NCBI GenBank assembly: GCA_003991915.1 | Contig: RQTK01000489.1 | Location: 6,487 to 70,486, forward strand | Direction: 5' to 3' | From: Elysia chlorotica | Taxonomy: Eukaryota; Mollusca; Gastropoda; Plakobranchidae | Length of the DNA: 64,000 nt | Shown here: positions 23,696 to 36,461 of the stretch, one piece after another | Layout of the letters: every line of letters begins with the position of its first letter | Position numbering within the stretch: the first letter of the stretch is position 1 | Program-made: the position numbers and the translations under genes | Notes under the pieces: model-generated | What the model was told of the DNA's origin: nothing | The model's database searches: none | Seen by the model: only the letters and a program-made list of their open reading frames with translations

Positions 23696-24227
23696 GTTGA
23701 ACAAATTAAACAAAAAAGGTTTTTCCCTTTATATTTTTTACCCCATGCTAATCTTCGATTAATTAATGTATTTGTTATTTTTACTCTTTTGAATAGGCCA
23801 AATGATTGTAATCTGATGTTAGAAAAAGGTATGTGATTTTCGTTTCTTTTTAATTATATAGACCTGCACATTTTATTCCACCACTAAACCTGCCATAAGG
23901 ATTACAACCTAATCACAAATATTTTCTACACATACTCCGAGTCCAACTATTATTTCGTTCCATAGATCGCAAAGCATTTTGGGTTTCATGTAATGCAACG
24001 ATCTACAGAGACCGGCTTCACTGTACCGAAAAATTCATTTCAATAAATTATGTTACATACGTTTAAATTCGCAACCTCACTGAACGATAACAACCGTAAT
24101 CTTCGGCGATAAAATATTATTAGTATTAGTTTGGCGTTCTATAAATTTCCTGAATTAATGTTTATGGAGACGGAGTTTTTATCTGACGTGTAAAGATGAA
24201 AATGTTTTTGTTGCTTATGTCCAACAA

Positions 24228-24460
24228 CAGCAATATCTAAACTATATAGTGGACTGGCCCCAAGACTGACGTCGTACAATTTTATGTCCTGCCACACACG
24301 CGACTAGTCGGGGGGGTCCGGACTCATGTTTCAAGCGGTCACTGAAACTGACCCAACTAAGGGGACGAAATCGCACAAATATAATTTTGTTTCGAACCCC
24401 CGCCCCTCCCACGGTTTGGATACCAATACCAACGCTCTACCAGCTGTGCCAGTCCGTCCC
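24228..24460 (-). mobile_element. SINE, family 1
   Basis: Reverse-strand copy: 'actatatagtggactggccc', 'acaattttatgtcctgccac', 'ctgacccaactaaggggac' and a tRNA-like head near 24405-24460 ('accaacgctctaccagctg'). Confidence 0.75.
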
Positions 24461-25302
24461 TGTGGGGCGGGTACTTTTACCAAATAAATCATAACGAACG
24501 TAACCTTACGTCTCGTGACGGTGTCCACGCCCTGCAATTATGCGGGGATTATCTCCCCTTCCACCAGATCAGCTGTTTCGTATCCCAGGGGCCAAACTGG
24601 GCCCTGAACGAGTATTTTGTAGCAATCGCAGATGAAGCTGGGGTGTGGTGTGTTACTGCTAGAGTAGAACCAGAAACAGTGAAAATCTCAAAAAGAGCAA
24701 AGCAGACTGAAACTGAGGGTGCAGAAAGACATTTATTTAGGATAAAGAGTGTATGTTTGTGATTGGAGTAGTAAAAAGTGTAATGAACTACGCATTTGTC
24801 TAATCTCATTTATATAATTATAATTCAAATTTTTACCTGAAATATTAATTTTATGCAACCATCTGGTAAAATTCAACAAAGGTTGGAAATAATGCTTACA
24901 TCGTACGGGGACCAGCAAACCTGTGTCCATCTAGAAACGCTAAACAACCTCTTTTAAAGTACGCTTTATTACTTTCGTTGAACTATAATTAAGCACTTCA
25001 AGTATAAGGCTTTGGCTACGAATTACAAGTACGTTTATCAGAAAATTGATGGTTGGCATTGACCAAACGTTATCAACATTGGCTGTGTTCGCTACCGACG
25101 AACAACCGACATTATGTATGTTAATTTTGCTCAATTTTATTTTAACTTAATTTCTCTCCTTTTCTAATTATACAAGTACACTATGTTTACCCTTTAAATG
25201 CGTTTCAACCTGGTTTTAAGATTTTACCGCTAACCAGGATTGCATTTTTACAATCATGTTCGCTGTTCATGACGCTATGAATTGATTGTGCTTGGTCTGT
25301 TT

Positions 25303-25340
25303 TTTGGCGCCAAATTTTGGTCAACGAATTTCGCGCCAAA
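25303..25340. promoter_or_regulatory. Pair of consensus E2F sites
   Basis: TTTGGCGCCAAA (25303-25314, perfectly palindromic) and TTTCGCGCCAAA (25329-25340) lie 14 bases apart. Both match the E2F consensus over 12 bases. Atypical E2Fs have two DNA-binding domains and bind such sites, but no promoter or transcript was identified here. Confidence 0.45.
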
Positions 25341-25538
25341 CTGGCAAACTCTAATCTGCTGTTACGCGGGTAATGAGATTAACATTATTGATTGCGTGAA
25401 TTATAGTGCATGCAGAATCATTCTGCCGTTAATACGTGTTCCTTTTTTAGGGGTTCTTTTATTCTCCATCGTCTTTTTCAGTGAAGCCATTCAAAACGAA
25501 ATATCCTGGAAGTACAAGGAGAGTGTGTGTGTGTGTGT

Positions 25539-26012
25539 GAGAGAGAGAGATAAAGAGAGAGAGAGAGGGGAGAGAGAGAGAGAGAGAGAGAGAGAGGGGA
25601 GAGAGAGAGAGAGAGAGAGNNNNNNNNNNNNNNNNNNNNNNNNNNNNNNNNNNNNNNNNNNNNNNNNNNNNNNNNNNNNNNNNNNNNNNNNNNNNNNNNN
25701 NNNNNNNNNNNNNNNNNNNNNNNNNNNNNNNNNNNNNNNNNNNNNNNNNNNNNNNNNNNNNNNNNNNNNNNNNNNNNNNNNNNNNNNNNNNNNNNNNNNN
25801 NNNNNNNNNNNNNNNNNNNNNNNNNNNNNNNNNNNNNNNNNNNNNNNNNNNNNNNNNNNNNNNNNNNNNNNNNNNNNNNNNNNNNNNNNNNNNNNNNNNN
25901 NNNNNNNNNNNNNNNNNNNNNNNNNNNNNNNNNNNNNNNNNNNNNNNNNNNNNNNNNNNNNNNNNNNNNNNNNNNNNNNNNNNNNNNNNNNNGAGAGAGA
26001 GAGAAAGACAGA
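25539..26012. repeat. (GA)n microsatellite containing a 373-base assembly gap
   Basis: GA-rich sequence on both sides of Ns at 25620-25992. The real length of the array is unknown. The reading frames drawn across it are meaningless. Confidence 0.97.
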
Positions 26013-27238
26013 CGAGAAAGAAAGAAATCATTACATTTTCTGCTTTGTGGAGCATGCAACACGCGATAAGGGCGGCGTTACGTGATACTTTCCAGACCCC
26101 CGTCACACTAGCCACTACCGCAGCCCTGCCCGGTGGCAGTTGGTCTTCGCACAGTGTCAGATCGTGATAAACTCCTTTCTGCCTTATGTCAAAGGTCCCT
26201 CGGGGGGATACACACGTCCACTCCAGGCACCTGTTACAGTGACCCCACCCTATCTGGCCTTGATATCAACGGCTCTGATTATCAATGCAACAGTATCCTT
26301 TTTTATGGGATGAATAGTGCCAGTGGCTACAAAATGGTAGTTTTGGAGAAGAGAAATCAGAGGTCGATAAAAAGATCCATGGTGGGGATATACACAGTAT
26401 AGGGATGCCAACATGAATCGATTATGATTTTAGAAAATGTATAATAGAGTTAAACAAAGAGAAATATTTTGGAACAATTTAGGAAAAGAGAGTGCTTTTA
26501 ATCATTTTTTTTTCAAATTTCTTTCACAATTTACAGACTTCTTCTCGGCGCATATTATAATACGAAGATTATAGTCCAAAATCAATTCACTTTCCTACAC
26601 ACCGACGAGTGTGCAACAAAAGTCATCCATATCTCCCAAACGAGAGAGAATTTTTTTTCAAAGCATCATTGGCTAAAAAAGTTATGGTCTAATACGAATG
26701 GCATATGCCAGAGTTGGTCAAAAGTGCTCTGAACATTGGGCAGACGTAAACCGTAACAAGATTTTACATTTAAAGAGTCATAACTTACTGATCATTACAT
26801 CTACTCGTATTTACATTTTTTGTTAAAATACGTTTAAAAAAATGTAACCCCAAATCCCAACGACCAAATAGCTTTGGAGAACCCAAAACGAATGAAAAAT
26901 CTAATTTGACCTTGAAATTTGGATAAGCTGCTCGCCAGTCGCCAAGCGTTGTAACGATGTGTAAATAAGCCATTGTTGTCAAATCAAGTATCTTTGACAG
27001 GATATTTAGCCCCCCATAAAAGGTATGCATTGTTAAGGAGCGTTTCCACTCAGAATGTTGGATTTCTGTGAGGATACCAGGTCTGTCATGTAGGTTAGAA
27101 CTAATAAAAGCACCCCGAGGCCCTGGGCTATGTTGGGCCGAGAATTATCGCTGACTCGACACGCCGAGAGACCAAACATTCTACGACCTGAGAGTGTTAG
27201 TGCAGGGCGTAACGATGTTTTAATTCGGCGTCTGCCAA

Positions 27239-27250
27239 TTTCGCGCCAAT
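27239..27250 (+). promoter_or_regulatory. Near-consensus E2F site
   Basis: TTTCGCGCCAAT, one mismatch from the 12-base E2F consensus. Confidence 0.3.
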
Positions 27251-28282
27251 TTCAAGCTTCGTTTCCTCTCATCGGATTAAACTATTATTCTGAGTTTTGT
27301 TTCATTCGACATATGAATACTGTGGTGGGGAAAGTATAGCAATTCCACACCGAAACATAAAAATCAAAGTAAATGTTTAAAAGAAAGAAAAAGTAAATCA
27401 GGGAGAAAAGCCTAAAAACGATCAGCCATAAATAGAAATCAATACACTGGGTCAACATGACATATTAAAATACCCTTGTCAATTTTTTATGTCTGTGACT
27501 TCAAGTTTGTGACTGATTTATCATTTATTACCTTCACACACCCTTAGTTACGACGCCAGCGTGTTAATTTAGCCTTGAATTTAAAATATATGTAGTGTTT
27601 GAGTTGTTAGAGTTGTGGTTAAGCCACTCAATACAATTCGGATCAACACAAAATGTTTCATCTACGAATTTTCAACTTCCAACCCTTTTCGTTCGTATTG
27701 ATATTTTGTATGAAATCCAGAAGAACAGTCGTTTTCTACCTGAAGAAAAAAACAACAACAAACAACCAAACAAACAACAAAACAACAACATATCCTATAG
27801 ACTACATTGTCGTTATGAGGAAACAATAATATTATAGTCGCTTTAACAGCATTTATTACACAGTGTATTGTATTATTAATATTAACCCCCGAGCTTTCCT
27901 TGTGATATCCTTTTTTTCTATCGGGAAAAAGATTTGAAATAATTCAAGCATTACGTGGATTTTCCATTACCTTGTCTCATAAGCATTCATTTCAATTTGC
28001 ATACATGTAATTGAAAAAAAAAAAGCCACACTGTGCATATAATTATCTCCTGATAATTTTGTGAAATAAAACTTCTAATATGTCGTGAAATAAAACTTGT
28101 AATAATTTCTTGAAATAAAACTATGAAGTTGGATAATCACATTACCGGTATATTATTATGTAATCAAATGATGCCTTGATTAACTGCATTAAAAATATCT
28201 CGATAAATTCAATTCCCCACCTAATTTTTTTCCTCCTACGCACATTCTTTTTTCTCCTAACCTCTCCAACCGCCATCTGCGA

Positions 28283-28290
28283 TTTCCCGC
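28283..28290 (+). promoter_or_regulatory. Core E2F site
   Basis: TTTCCCGC followed by AAA; matches the TTTSSCGC core. Confidence 0.25.
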
Positions 28291-29621
28291 AAAGATCTGC
28301 AAAACACTCGTTCCAGGGCCCACAAACAGCTGACCGTCGGAACTAAAGAACTGAGACGTAATATAAAAAACGTAACATGTCAGATGAATGCGAAGCCCGC
28401 CCCTTCCTCCTCCACTGCCTCCCCCCGTCCCACCTTAATCCAACGGAGTTGGTCAGCTTGCGCGCGTAGAGAGGATGATTTACTTCCGCTTTAATTATCT
28501 CCCCCTTGGGACAGCTTGCGGCCAGCGGTCAGCCTAAGTAACTATCTCGACAGTCAAGGCCAAATTGGCATGGTTGTTCACTTACAGTAAGAACCTCGGG
28601 GTTTTTCATCCTTGGAATAGGGATGCGTATGTTTTTTCTCCCCATCATTTAACTTCTTCCCCTTGTGTGTCAAATTTGCAATTCACCATTTGCCAGCTTC
28701 TTTTTCTTAGATTTAGTAACCTGCCTACTTTCATCTCATACACACCATGCTCATGTGTGTGGTACATGTACTGGTTGTACGAAACTTTCAACGAAAGCAC
28801 TGTTCTCTTATTATTATTTACACATTGCCAGTAGTCAGCAGCATCATCTCTATTCGCTTATATCCTCTTTTTCTTTTTATAGAGCCGTGTGCCATTGACG
28901 TATACGCAAACCTATAGACTCGGGTCGCCCAAATCATAACACAAGAAATTCACAGTGTTCACACAAGTCTCTCTGCCCTAGAGGCTGCTTCAAAATCAAA
29001 ACTTACCAAAAGCATGGGAACAGGGTGAATTATTGTTCAGCCCTTTGCCAGTTTCCCTCTAAAGTCTAATTCCTTTCTTTCATCCCCTCGCCGCTCTTCC
29101 CACCCCATAGTAACGGAACTCCTATAAGTGACACCGTAGCCTTTCAGCCAAGGGAAAAACCTCTTCAAGCACTTGCCTCGAGTTAATTTGATCAGTCTAC
29201 AAAGAGATTCAAAATCGGAGCGACTTAAAACTAGAATTAGCCCCGGGCGCTCAGGTACAAAGGCTTCCGCACTAACTCACAGATCAAGTGACCACCAGGA
29301 TTTCGAGATTTTCACAAAGATCTGCTTATGGGCCGATTTCATTTCATACTGTCGGTTGCTGAGTCACCTGTACAGTATCAAGTGGAGGTTCAATGACCTT
29401 CAAAGGACTCTCCGAGTGGCTCATCCCCTCCCCGTCCATTTTTGTTTTGTTTTTGCACATGCCTACGATTACGCAATATTACCAAGGTGTTCATAAATTA
29501 TCACTGCTCTTATGATTTGATCATCAAAAATTCTTGACAGTACTGTTCATCCCTTCATAACAGATACAAAAACAAAATTATCAAGAAAAAAATGATGCGG
29601 TTTAAGGTGACGCCAAAGAGG

Positions 29622-29677
<56 letters not shown>
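29622..29677. repeat. (GA)n microsatellite
   Basis: About 55 bases of GA, followed by degraded GA-rich sequence to about 29800. Confidence 0.95.
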
Positions 29678-29679
<2 letters not shown>

Positions 29680-29799
29680 TATACAGGCATAGGGAGACAG
29701 AAAGACAGAGAGAGACAAAGAAATACAGAGACAGGGACTACCGCGCCCCCAAGAGAGAGGATAGAGAGAAAGAGAGAAAAAGAGAGAGAAATACAGAAG

Positions 29800-32700
29800 T
29801 GTCAGAAATTGCCGTATCCATACTAAACCCCAAAGTATTTTGTTCTTTTGTATACTTTGGATAAAAATCAGTAGCACTAGCAATCTAAGATAATTTCTCG
29901 TAAAAAGGTGTTACTTTAAATACATGTACTATTTTGTCAGAGAAACCTTTTCCCCCCACCTCACCCCCCCCCCAAAAAAAACAAAACAAAACAAAAACAA
30001 CAAAAAACAACAACAACAAAAACAAACATAAAACAAACAAAGCAACGGTAAACAACAGCAAAAAGATAAAAAGATAAATAAAACGTGTTCATAATTTCAC
30101 TTTTTTTTATCTCCAAAAGATGATAAGTAATGAAGTAAAAAATTTGATGTAGTTGTGTTGGATGATTCTGATTATTATTACTGGAATAACAACTTACCTT
30201 TCATAAACTTTCTCAAAACCTTCATGCCAGTAGGTTTTTTTCTTTTTTGTTAATAATTTCTCAGCCAGTTGACATTTATTTGTTGTTTTTTGTAAAAAAT
30301 CGAACACTTTTATCGATGTTCCCAGCTACCAGACTACAGTCTTTGGTAATCCTGATGTTACTCAGTCATTGATTCCTATTTGTTCCAAATTGTTTCACAT
30401 CCCTGAGTTTTATAACAGTTCTGGGACAAATTCATATTGAGAGAAGCTTACATTTAATACTGAGGTAGCCTACATGTATTCAAAATGTATGCTTCGACAA
30501 AACAGTAACATTTCAATGTACAGAGGAAAAACAAAGATATACCAAGAAACAGTGAGATCATGCCATTTTCAAGGTTCATAATCTGCTACAGATAAATTTG
30601 TAATACGTTTTTAGTTAGATCTAGAGAGTGTTAAAACAAACATAAACATCTAAATAAAAATTAACCTTTATATAAAAAACAACAACAATATATACATATA
30701 TATATATATATTTAAATTTGTAATTATACACAGAGATTGTGAGCTCTTGTTCTCATTATATTCAGTGAAGAATTAACAATAACATTACTTGGCAGGGCAC
30801 TTAAAAGCAAATTGGACGATAATATAGAAACAAAAAAATCAAACTTCAATAGATTACATCAAGGGAGACACTGCATTCAAAATACAAAAGATATAACATT
30901 TCAAATGCATAAGATATTAAGATATGTGTCGCACAAAACAATACATTTTTCATAAAAGTATCTCTAAAATAGTGAGGAAAACAGATTTAACCAAAATAAA
31001 TAGATCAAGAGCCAACTGCTCGCACTTTGCAAGTAGAGGAAATGTGGCCTTCTGCAGTGTAAGGCGTGCAAAATAAAACAAGTTAGAATAAACATAATAC
31101 ACAACACCATAGTTGCTTGTTAAGCACACTGTGTTAAAGCTAAGTTTACATACATGTATTCTTTTATTAGTGTAAAATTTCAAAATTTTACAAAGAGCAG
31201 TGACATAAACAAAAGTGTGAAATTGTTAACATTAAACCCAAGTTGTTTGCAAATTTTAACAGCATTTATTTCAAACTGATATTGGGAAGACCGTTATGTT
31301 GCAACTTTATGAGGGATGTCAAAATGCCATTTCAGTCTAGTATCTATCTTCTCAACAAAGATATGACATAGTAAGCTCAAACAATAAATGAGGAAGATAC
31401 AATCTTACACACCTTAGATTTTGGACTCACTTCTTTCTCAACGTGATATTGAAGACCTTTACACTCAACATGTCATCAAAACATCCAATGGCATGAACAA
31501 AATTAAGGTATTCAAACACACTAAAAATGTGTGTATAACTTCAATCATAAACATACATCTTGAAACCCCAACTAATAAGTCTGATTTAAAAAATAAACAA
31601 ATAAAAAAAAAAATGTTACAGTAAAATACATTGACTCTTTTTGGGGGTCTATTTTTAAGGCTAAATGATCCAAATTTCATTTCGAGTATTTTGAGAACCA
31701 AGAGCTTGTTCTTAATTGCAATGAAGAATAATTTGTTTTAGATTTAAACATGTTTACCCAGTTCTCATTTCTAATATATAAATCATATGTTAAAGCGTTG
31801 TGAATTTAAATGATAGACTGGTCAAATGACTAGTACTTTTTATTCATGGTGTTAAAGACAGAAACCATGCCAAGGACTGCAATTAGGCCTACTACAATAT
31901 GATAGAAATTGAAGTGTTTAATACACTGTTCAACATAAAGATAACACTTATACTCAAGCTTATCTTTAATATATTTCAGATCTGTATTTAATGCGGATCC
32001 AATTTTAATTTACAATCAAATCCAAACACGTGACATTATACTTGTATACCCGTATGAGTATCTTAAAGAAAAATTCAGAGTATCTACCATTGCTCTAAAA
32101 ACTGAAATACAAGCTCTTGAAAGTCTTAAGCAAAAAAAAAGATGAGACTTAAATGAATGACAATATTGACAAGAGTTGGGTATTAGAACTCAAAGGTTTT
32201 TCCAGGCATTTCAAAATCTCATATGACATCAAGGCCTTTTTCATAAATGAAAAAAAAAAATGAAAAAAATGTGGAGAAGGTATAAAAAAATAGAAAAAAG
32301 AATTCTCAAACCCAGGTTGAATATCAAGGTTAGAAACAGCAAAATACACTATTTCGTCTCTACATGAGAAGTCTTGACTAAAAAATGTAACAAATAACAA
32401 CAAGTGAAAAAAAAAAGCTTGGCCTTGTAAGGAAAGACATCTTAATCCATTCTTACCCTGATCAAATCTACTTTTTGAAGAAAACTTTGCAAACATACAA
32501 CTTATGGAGAGATATCACAGAAGATGTATTATAATGCCTTGTTAAAAAGTTAAAGAACGATAACAAAAGCGTATTAAAATTTAAATTGTTCTCAACACAA
32601 GGAAAAAAAAAATAAGAAAAAAAAATAGTGTTAATAAAAAGAGTATCATCAGTAAAAACATTCAAGACCCTACATATTGAAAACATAAATCTCAAACTAC

Positions 32701-34025
32701 TACTTTCATGCAATATTCTATATACAGTTTAGTTGATCAAGATTTCAGATAATATTTGTTTCATCCAGAACAATTTTTTTCATTTCTTTCTAATTATTAC
32801 CCAAAAACATTCACTTACTAAATTTAACTACTTTAGATCAGTACCAATTCAGTGTCAATCAATAATACATTGCAGATTTAGGTTTTCATGGTAGGGCCAA
32901 CCGACGAAAGATTGTCTATACAGAAACTCTTTGTTTATAGTGGCAATGGATTAGTTAATGGAACTGTAATTCTTTTCTCATAGAGGAAAAAGTTTGGTTC
33001 CTTAATGTTCGACGTCAGCATCTATTCTACATCACAAAGGGGACTCCCGCCGTTATATAAATTTGAGGATAACATTAATACTCAAAGTATAGGCTGATCT
33101 CTTCAACATATTTCTGATCTGTACTAAATGGTGGTCCAATTTTGATTTACAATAAAATCCAAACATGTTGGTATACTAATATCTCAGAAATTAAGTCAAA
33201 TTAACTACAATTACACTAAAATTGAAATACAAAATTGAAATAAACTCCAGTCCCATTGGAAATGGAACGTATCTCTAAACAAAACAAGTCCTGGATATAT
33301 ATTATTTTGCCTTGTGCTATTAAATGTAAATGTATGATATAACTGTATGTCGATATAATATTCTCATATAATTTGATTTTATTGTTCTTTCTCAGTAATG
33401 TAAAAGCAAATTTGATTATTGTATCACATGGTTTGTAAGCGGATCGTCTATATTTCAGAATTAGGTAATGATAAAAAAAAACCTTTTTCATACATTGTAC
33501 AGATGTAGTCAGAATTTAGTTTAGTATGCTTGATAAAAAATAATAACCAGCATGTTTTTGGGCTTCTCATAAAAATAATAAATAAAGCGAACAATTTAAT
33601 GTTTCAATACAGACAGTTACTTCAACCCAAACCATTAAAAAGGAAACAAGGTTGAAGGCAATACAATTCAAACTAGATAGACATCCAAATTTGAGTTGGA
33701 TTGAAGAAAAAAAACAAAGAGAAAAGAATAAATTATTCTCTTGCAACTTTTGTTGATAAGATTTTTAGAATCATCAGACTTTGTTTTCTGATGTTTTCAC
33801 TATATATTGTTTTGAGTAGAAAATAAATCAAACTATTTGCATATTTATTTGGAAAAGCAATCAAGCAGGTAATATCATGTATTGAATATCTATCTAGCTT
33901 GTTTAGAATATCACATGCAAAAACAAATACATACAAAACAATAATTATCACTAGTAAAAACCAATAGTTACATAGCAATAAAGAAAAATAATACTCAACA
34001 AAATTGATCATGCCTCTGATGACTA
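29800..34025. other. AT-rich intergenic sequence with one diverged repeat pair
   Basis: No coding exon recognised. Around 31950-32120 and 33070-33240 two diverged copies of one sequence lie in the same orientation (shared 'gatctgta', 'ccaattttaatttacaat' or 'ccaattttgatttacaat', 'aaatccaaaca'). Part of this region could be a long 3' UTR of the - strand NOTUM-like gene, but nothing proves it. Confidence 0.5.
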
Positions 34026-34029
34026 AAAG

Positions 34030-34425
34030 ACCATCAGATAGGGCAGATAGGGCAGAGTCTCCAGACAGGGCAGATAGGGCAGAGTCTCCAGATAGGGCAG
34101 ATAGGGCAGAGTCTCCAGACAGGGCAGATAGACCAGAGTCTATAGATAGGGCAGAGTCTCCAGACAGGGCAGATAGGGCAGAGTCTCCAGACAGGGCAGA
34201 TAGGGCAGAGTCTATAGATAGGGCAGAGTCTCCAGACAGGGCAGATAGACCAGAGTCTATAGATAGGGCAGTCTCCAGATAGGGCAGATAGGCCAGAGTC
34301 TCCAGACAGGGCAGATAGACCAGAGTCTATAGATAGGGCAGATAGGGCAGAGTCTATAGATAGGGCAGAGTCTCCAGACAGGGCAGATAGGCCAGAGTCT
34401 CCAGATAGGGCAGAGTCTCCCGATC
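34030..34425. repeat. Minisatellite built from GGGCAGATA / GTCTCCAGA blocks
   Basis: About 395 bases made of reshuffled short blocks: GATAGGGCA, GACAGGGCA, GAGTCTCCA, GAGTCTATA, GATAGACCA. Both strands stay open over long stretches (Asp-Arg-Ala-Glu-Ser-Pro on +; Gly-Asp-Ser-Ala-Leu-Ser on -), because the blocks are multiples of 9 bases without stops. A shift near 34268 breaks the phase. A protein is not supported: no splice context, family or flanking coding sequence was seen. Confidence 0.92.
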
Positions 34426-35761
34426 CCTTGCTACCTACCACTGGTATTCACTGATGCACCACCTGCCAGCGTCTCTGCAGATCGATGTGCTGGTCTGCTG
34501 GCTCACATGAAAGCCTGACCTTAACCAGACCTTACCAAACACAGATAGTCATAGTCGATATAGATGGACAGCCGTTATTATTCTGTGCACACTGATCCCT
34601 TCAACCCCTTGAGCATTGAGTGAACGGGTGAGAAAAAAGTGAAGGAAAAGCCATCTAATGAAATCACCACTTTCTAGACCTTTTGTTTGCAAGTGACAGC
34701 CACAACTAGGGTCTATGGGAAATAGGTTCAGACTGGGTCCCTTCTTGTAACATGCACTAGACGAACGAAAGAGAAAGTTAAAGATGCAGTGCCTGAAGAG
34801 TAAGTAAGATAGAATGTTTAAAATAGAACGACAAGGTGGCGAGTGAAAGCCTTATATTATAGCCCTCTCATTCCAGAGTGTCCAAGCCTCAGGCGGCCAT
34901 GACAGGAGACAGATTTTCCTTATACCGGGGGTATAAACAATGTGCAACAGCTTACAAAATCACTAAAACGCTCTATTATAGAGCTATAACAGTGAATATT
35001 TTTTAAACAAATGCTTTCAAAAACACCAAATAAACACGTTGGTAACAACTGTAATAACTGAGACCTATAGACAATATCATCATGGTAAAGGAATCTTGTT
35101 TTTTAAAACCTGAGTTTTTCCAATTATAATATTAACAATTAAACATACTGCAGGAATTTCTCAAATGCCTTATTTAAATATTTTATAAATCATTTTGACC
35201 CTGTAATGTCCTCAAAATACTGTTCTAAAAGATTCAAAATGCTCATATTATATCAGTTCAAAAACTGTTCAACCACTGAAACATTGCGGTACAAACTGTG
35301 CAACATAAAATAAACCACAATGCCTTGTCGGTGCATAATAATGTGGTTAATTCCAAACAAAGAGTTCACTAAAATTTGAAACTAAATTAATCTGTTGACT
35401 TCTTCAACTGTAATAAAATGGTCGTTGCAATATGTTTAGTCTGTAGGCACTTGATGTTCAAACACAATTTATCCAAATGCTCGTTGCATTGCGACATAAT
35501 ACAAAGAGCAACACACAACCTTGAGACTTAGCAAATGCTAACTACTGATTCAATGCCAACTGTCAGAAACAGCCAACGTAGGAAAATTTTTTACTTTACC
35601 TTGTTATACACAATAAATGACAGATAATACGAAGATACAAGATTAACATTTAACAATCATGCTACGTTAGAAAAAATGTACATTTATCATTATGGAATAC
35701 TCAAATGATCCTCAAATGTAGAAGTTTCTTATTGCTTGGCTCATACCAAAATGGAGTCCTT

Positions 35762-35868
35762 GGGTAGAATGGACAAACAAGACGTAGCTTACGCCTTGTC
35801 GTAACAATATAAGAATAAAAAGGCTTATAACAAGAGGTAAGCTACGTCATATTTGTGCATTCTACCCC
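35762..35868. mobile_element. MITE-like hairpin, 107 bases
   Basis: The ends are inverted repeats: the left arm starts GGGTAGAATGGACAAACAAG and continues GACGTAGCTTACG; the right arm ends GCATTCTACCCC and contains GTAAGCTACGTC. The arms are about 43 bases with few mismatches and the loop is about 20 bases. The core resembles the hairpin near 61612-61667. Confidence 0.75.
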
Positions 35869-36461
35869 TTGTATTAGTTTAGAGTTTGTGGTTACATAGA
35901 ACCAAGCTTGAAGAATCAGCTCCATTGTCAAATGCAGTTCTGGTTGGTAATAGTCTTAATTGTACGGATCATTGGCCAGCAAGATCTACAGTACAGCAGC
36001 ACATCATCTTGCAATGCATGGCAAACTTTTCAGGGACATAAGATAAAATGCCACGACACAGCTTGCAGCAAGCAGGGAATGTCAATGTCTTGGTTCGTTC
36101 AATACTGAACGACCAAAAAAAAAAAAAAAAGGCTTAGTTTTGCCAGGATTTTTCCTGAGAAAAATTCTGGAATGATAGCTACGCACAGTCTTAATTTCTT
36201 CACAACGCTGATATATGCTCGGGAAACCGTTATCTCACATTATTGTAAATGGTGATTCTATAAGGAATACATCATGTTACAGTATTTTAGAGAGTGCATA
36301 CTGAAATGGTAAATGATCATCATCTTAAAAGCCTTGTCACAATATTCTATAATATTATAAAATTCAGAGGACAAGTCTTGAACAGAAATTCATCATTTCC
36401 TCCTCAACGCTGCAAAGCACTTAATCTAAAACTCAGTTGACGAGCCTTGATCGGAGCTTCC

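Larger units (their letters stand above)
26013..29590. other. Non-repetitive intergenic region, no gene recognised
   Basis: Less AT-rich than its surroundings, with no SINE or long microsatellite. It holds E2F-like sites at 27239-27250 and 28283-28290 and C-rich stretches near 28395-28430. It could contain regulatory DNA or untranslated exons, but no coding exon with a recognisable family is visible. Confidence 0.5.

Noticed and set aside
25282..26115. Long open frames crossing 25620-25992
   Set aside because: They run through Ns and GA repeat; nothing in them is real coding sequence.
34004..34441. Repetitive DRAESP / GDSALS proteins
   Set aside because: Minisatellite without stops on either strand; no splice context, start context or related family.
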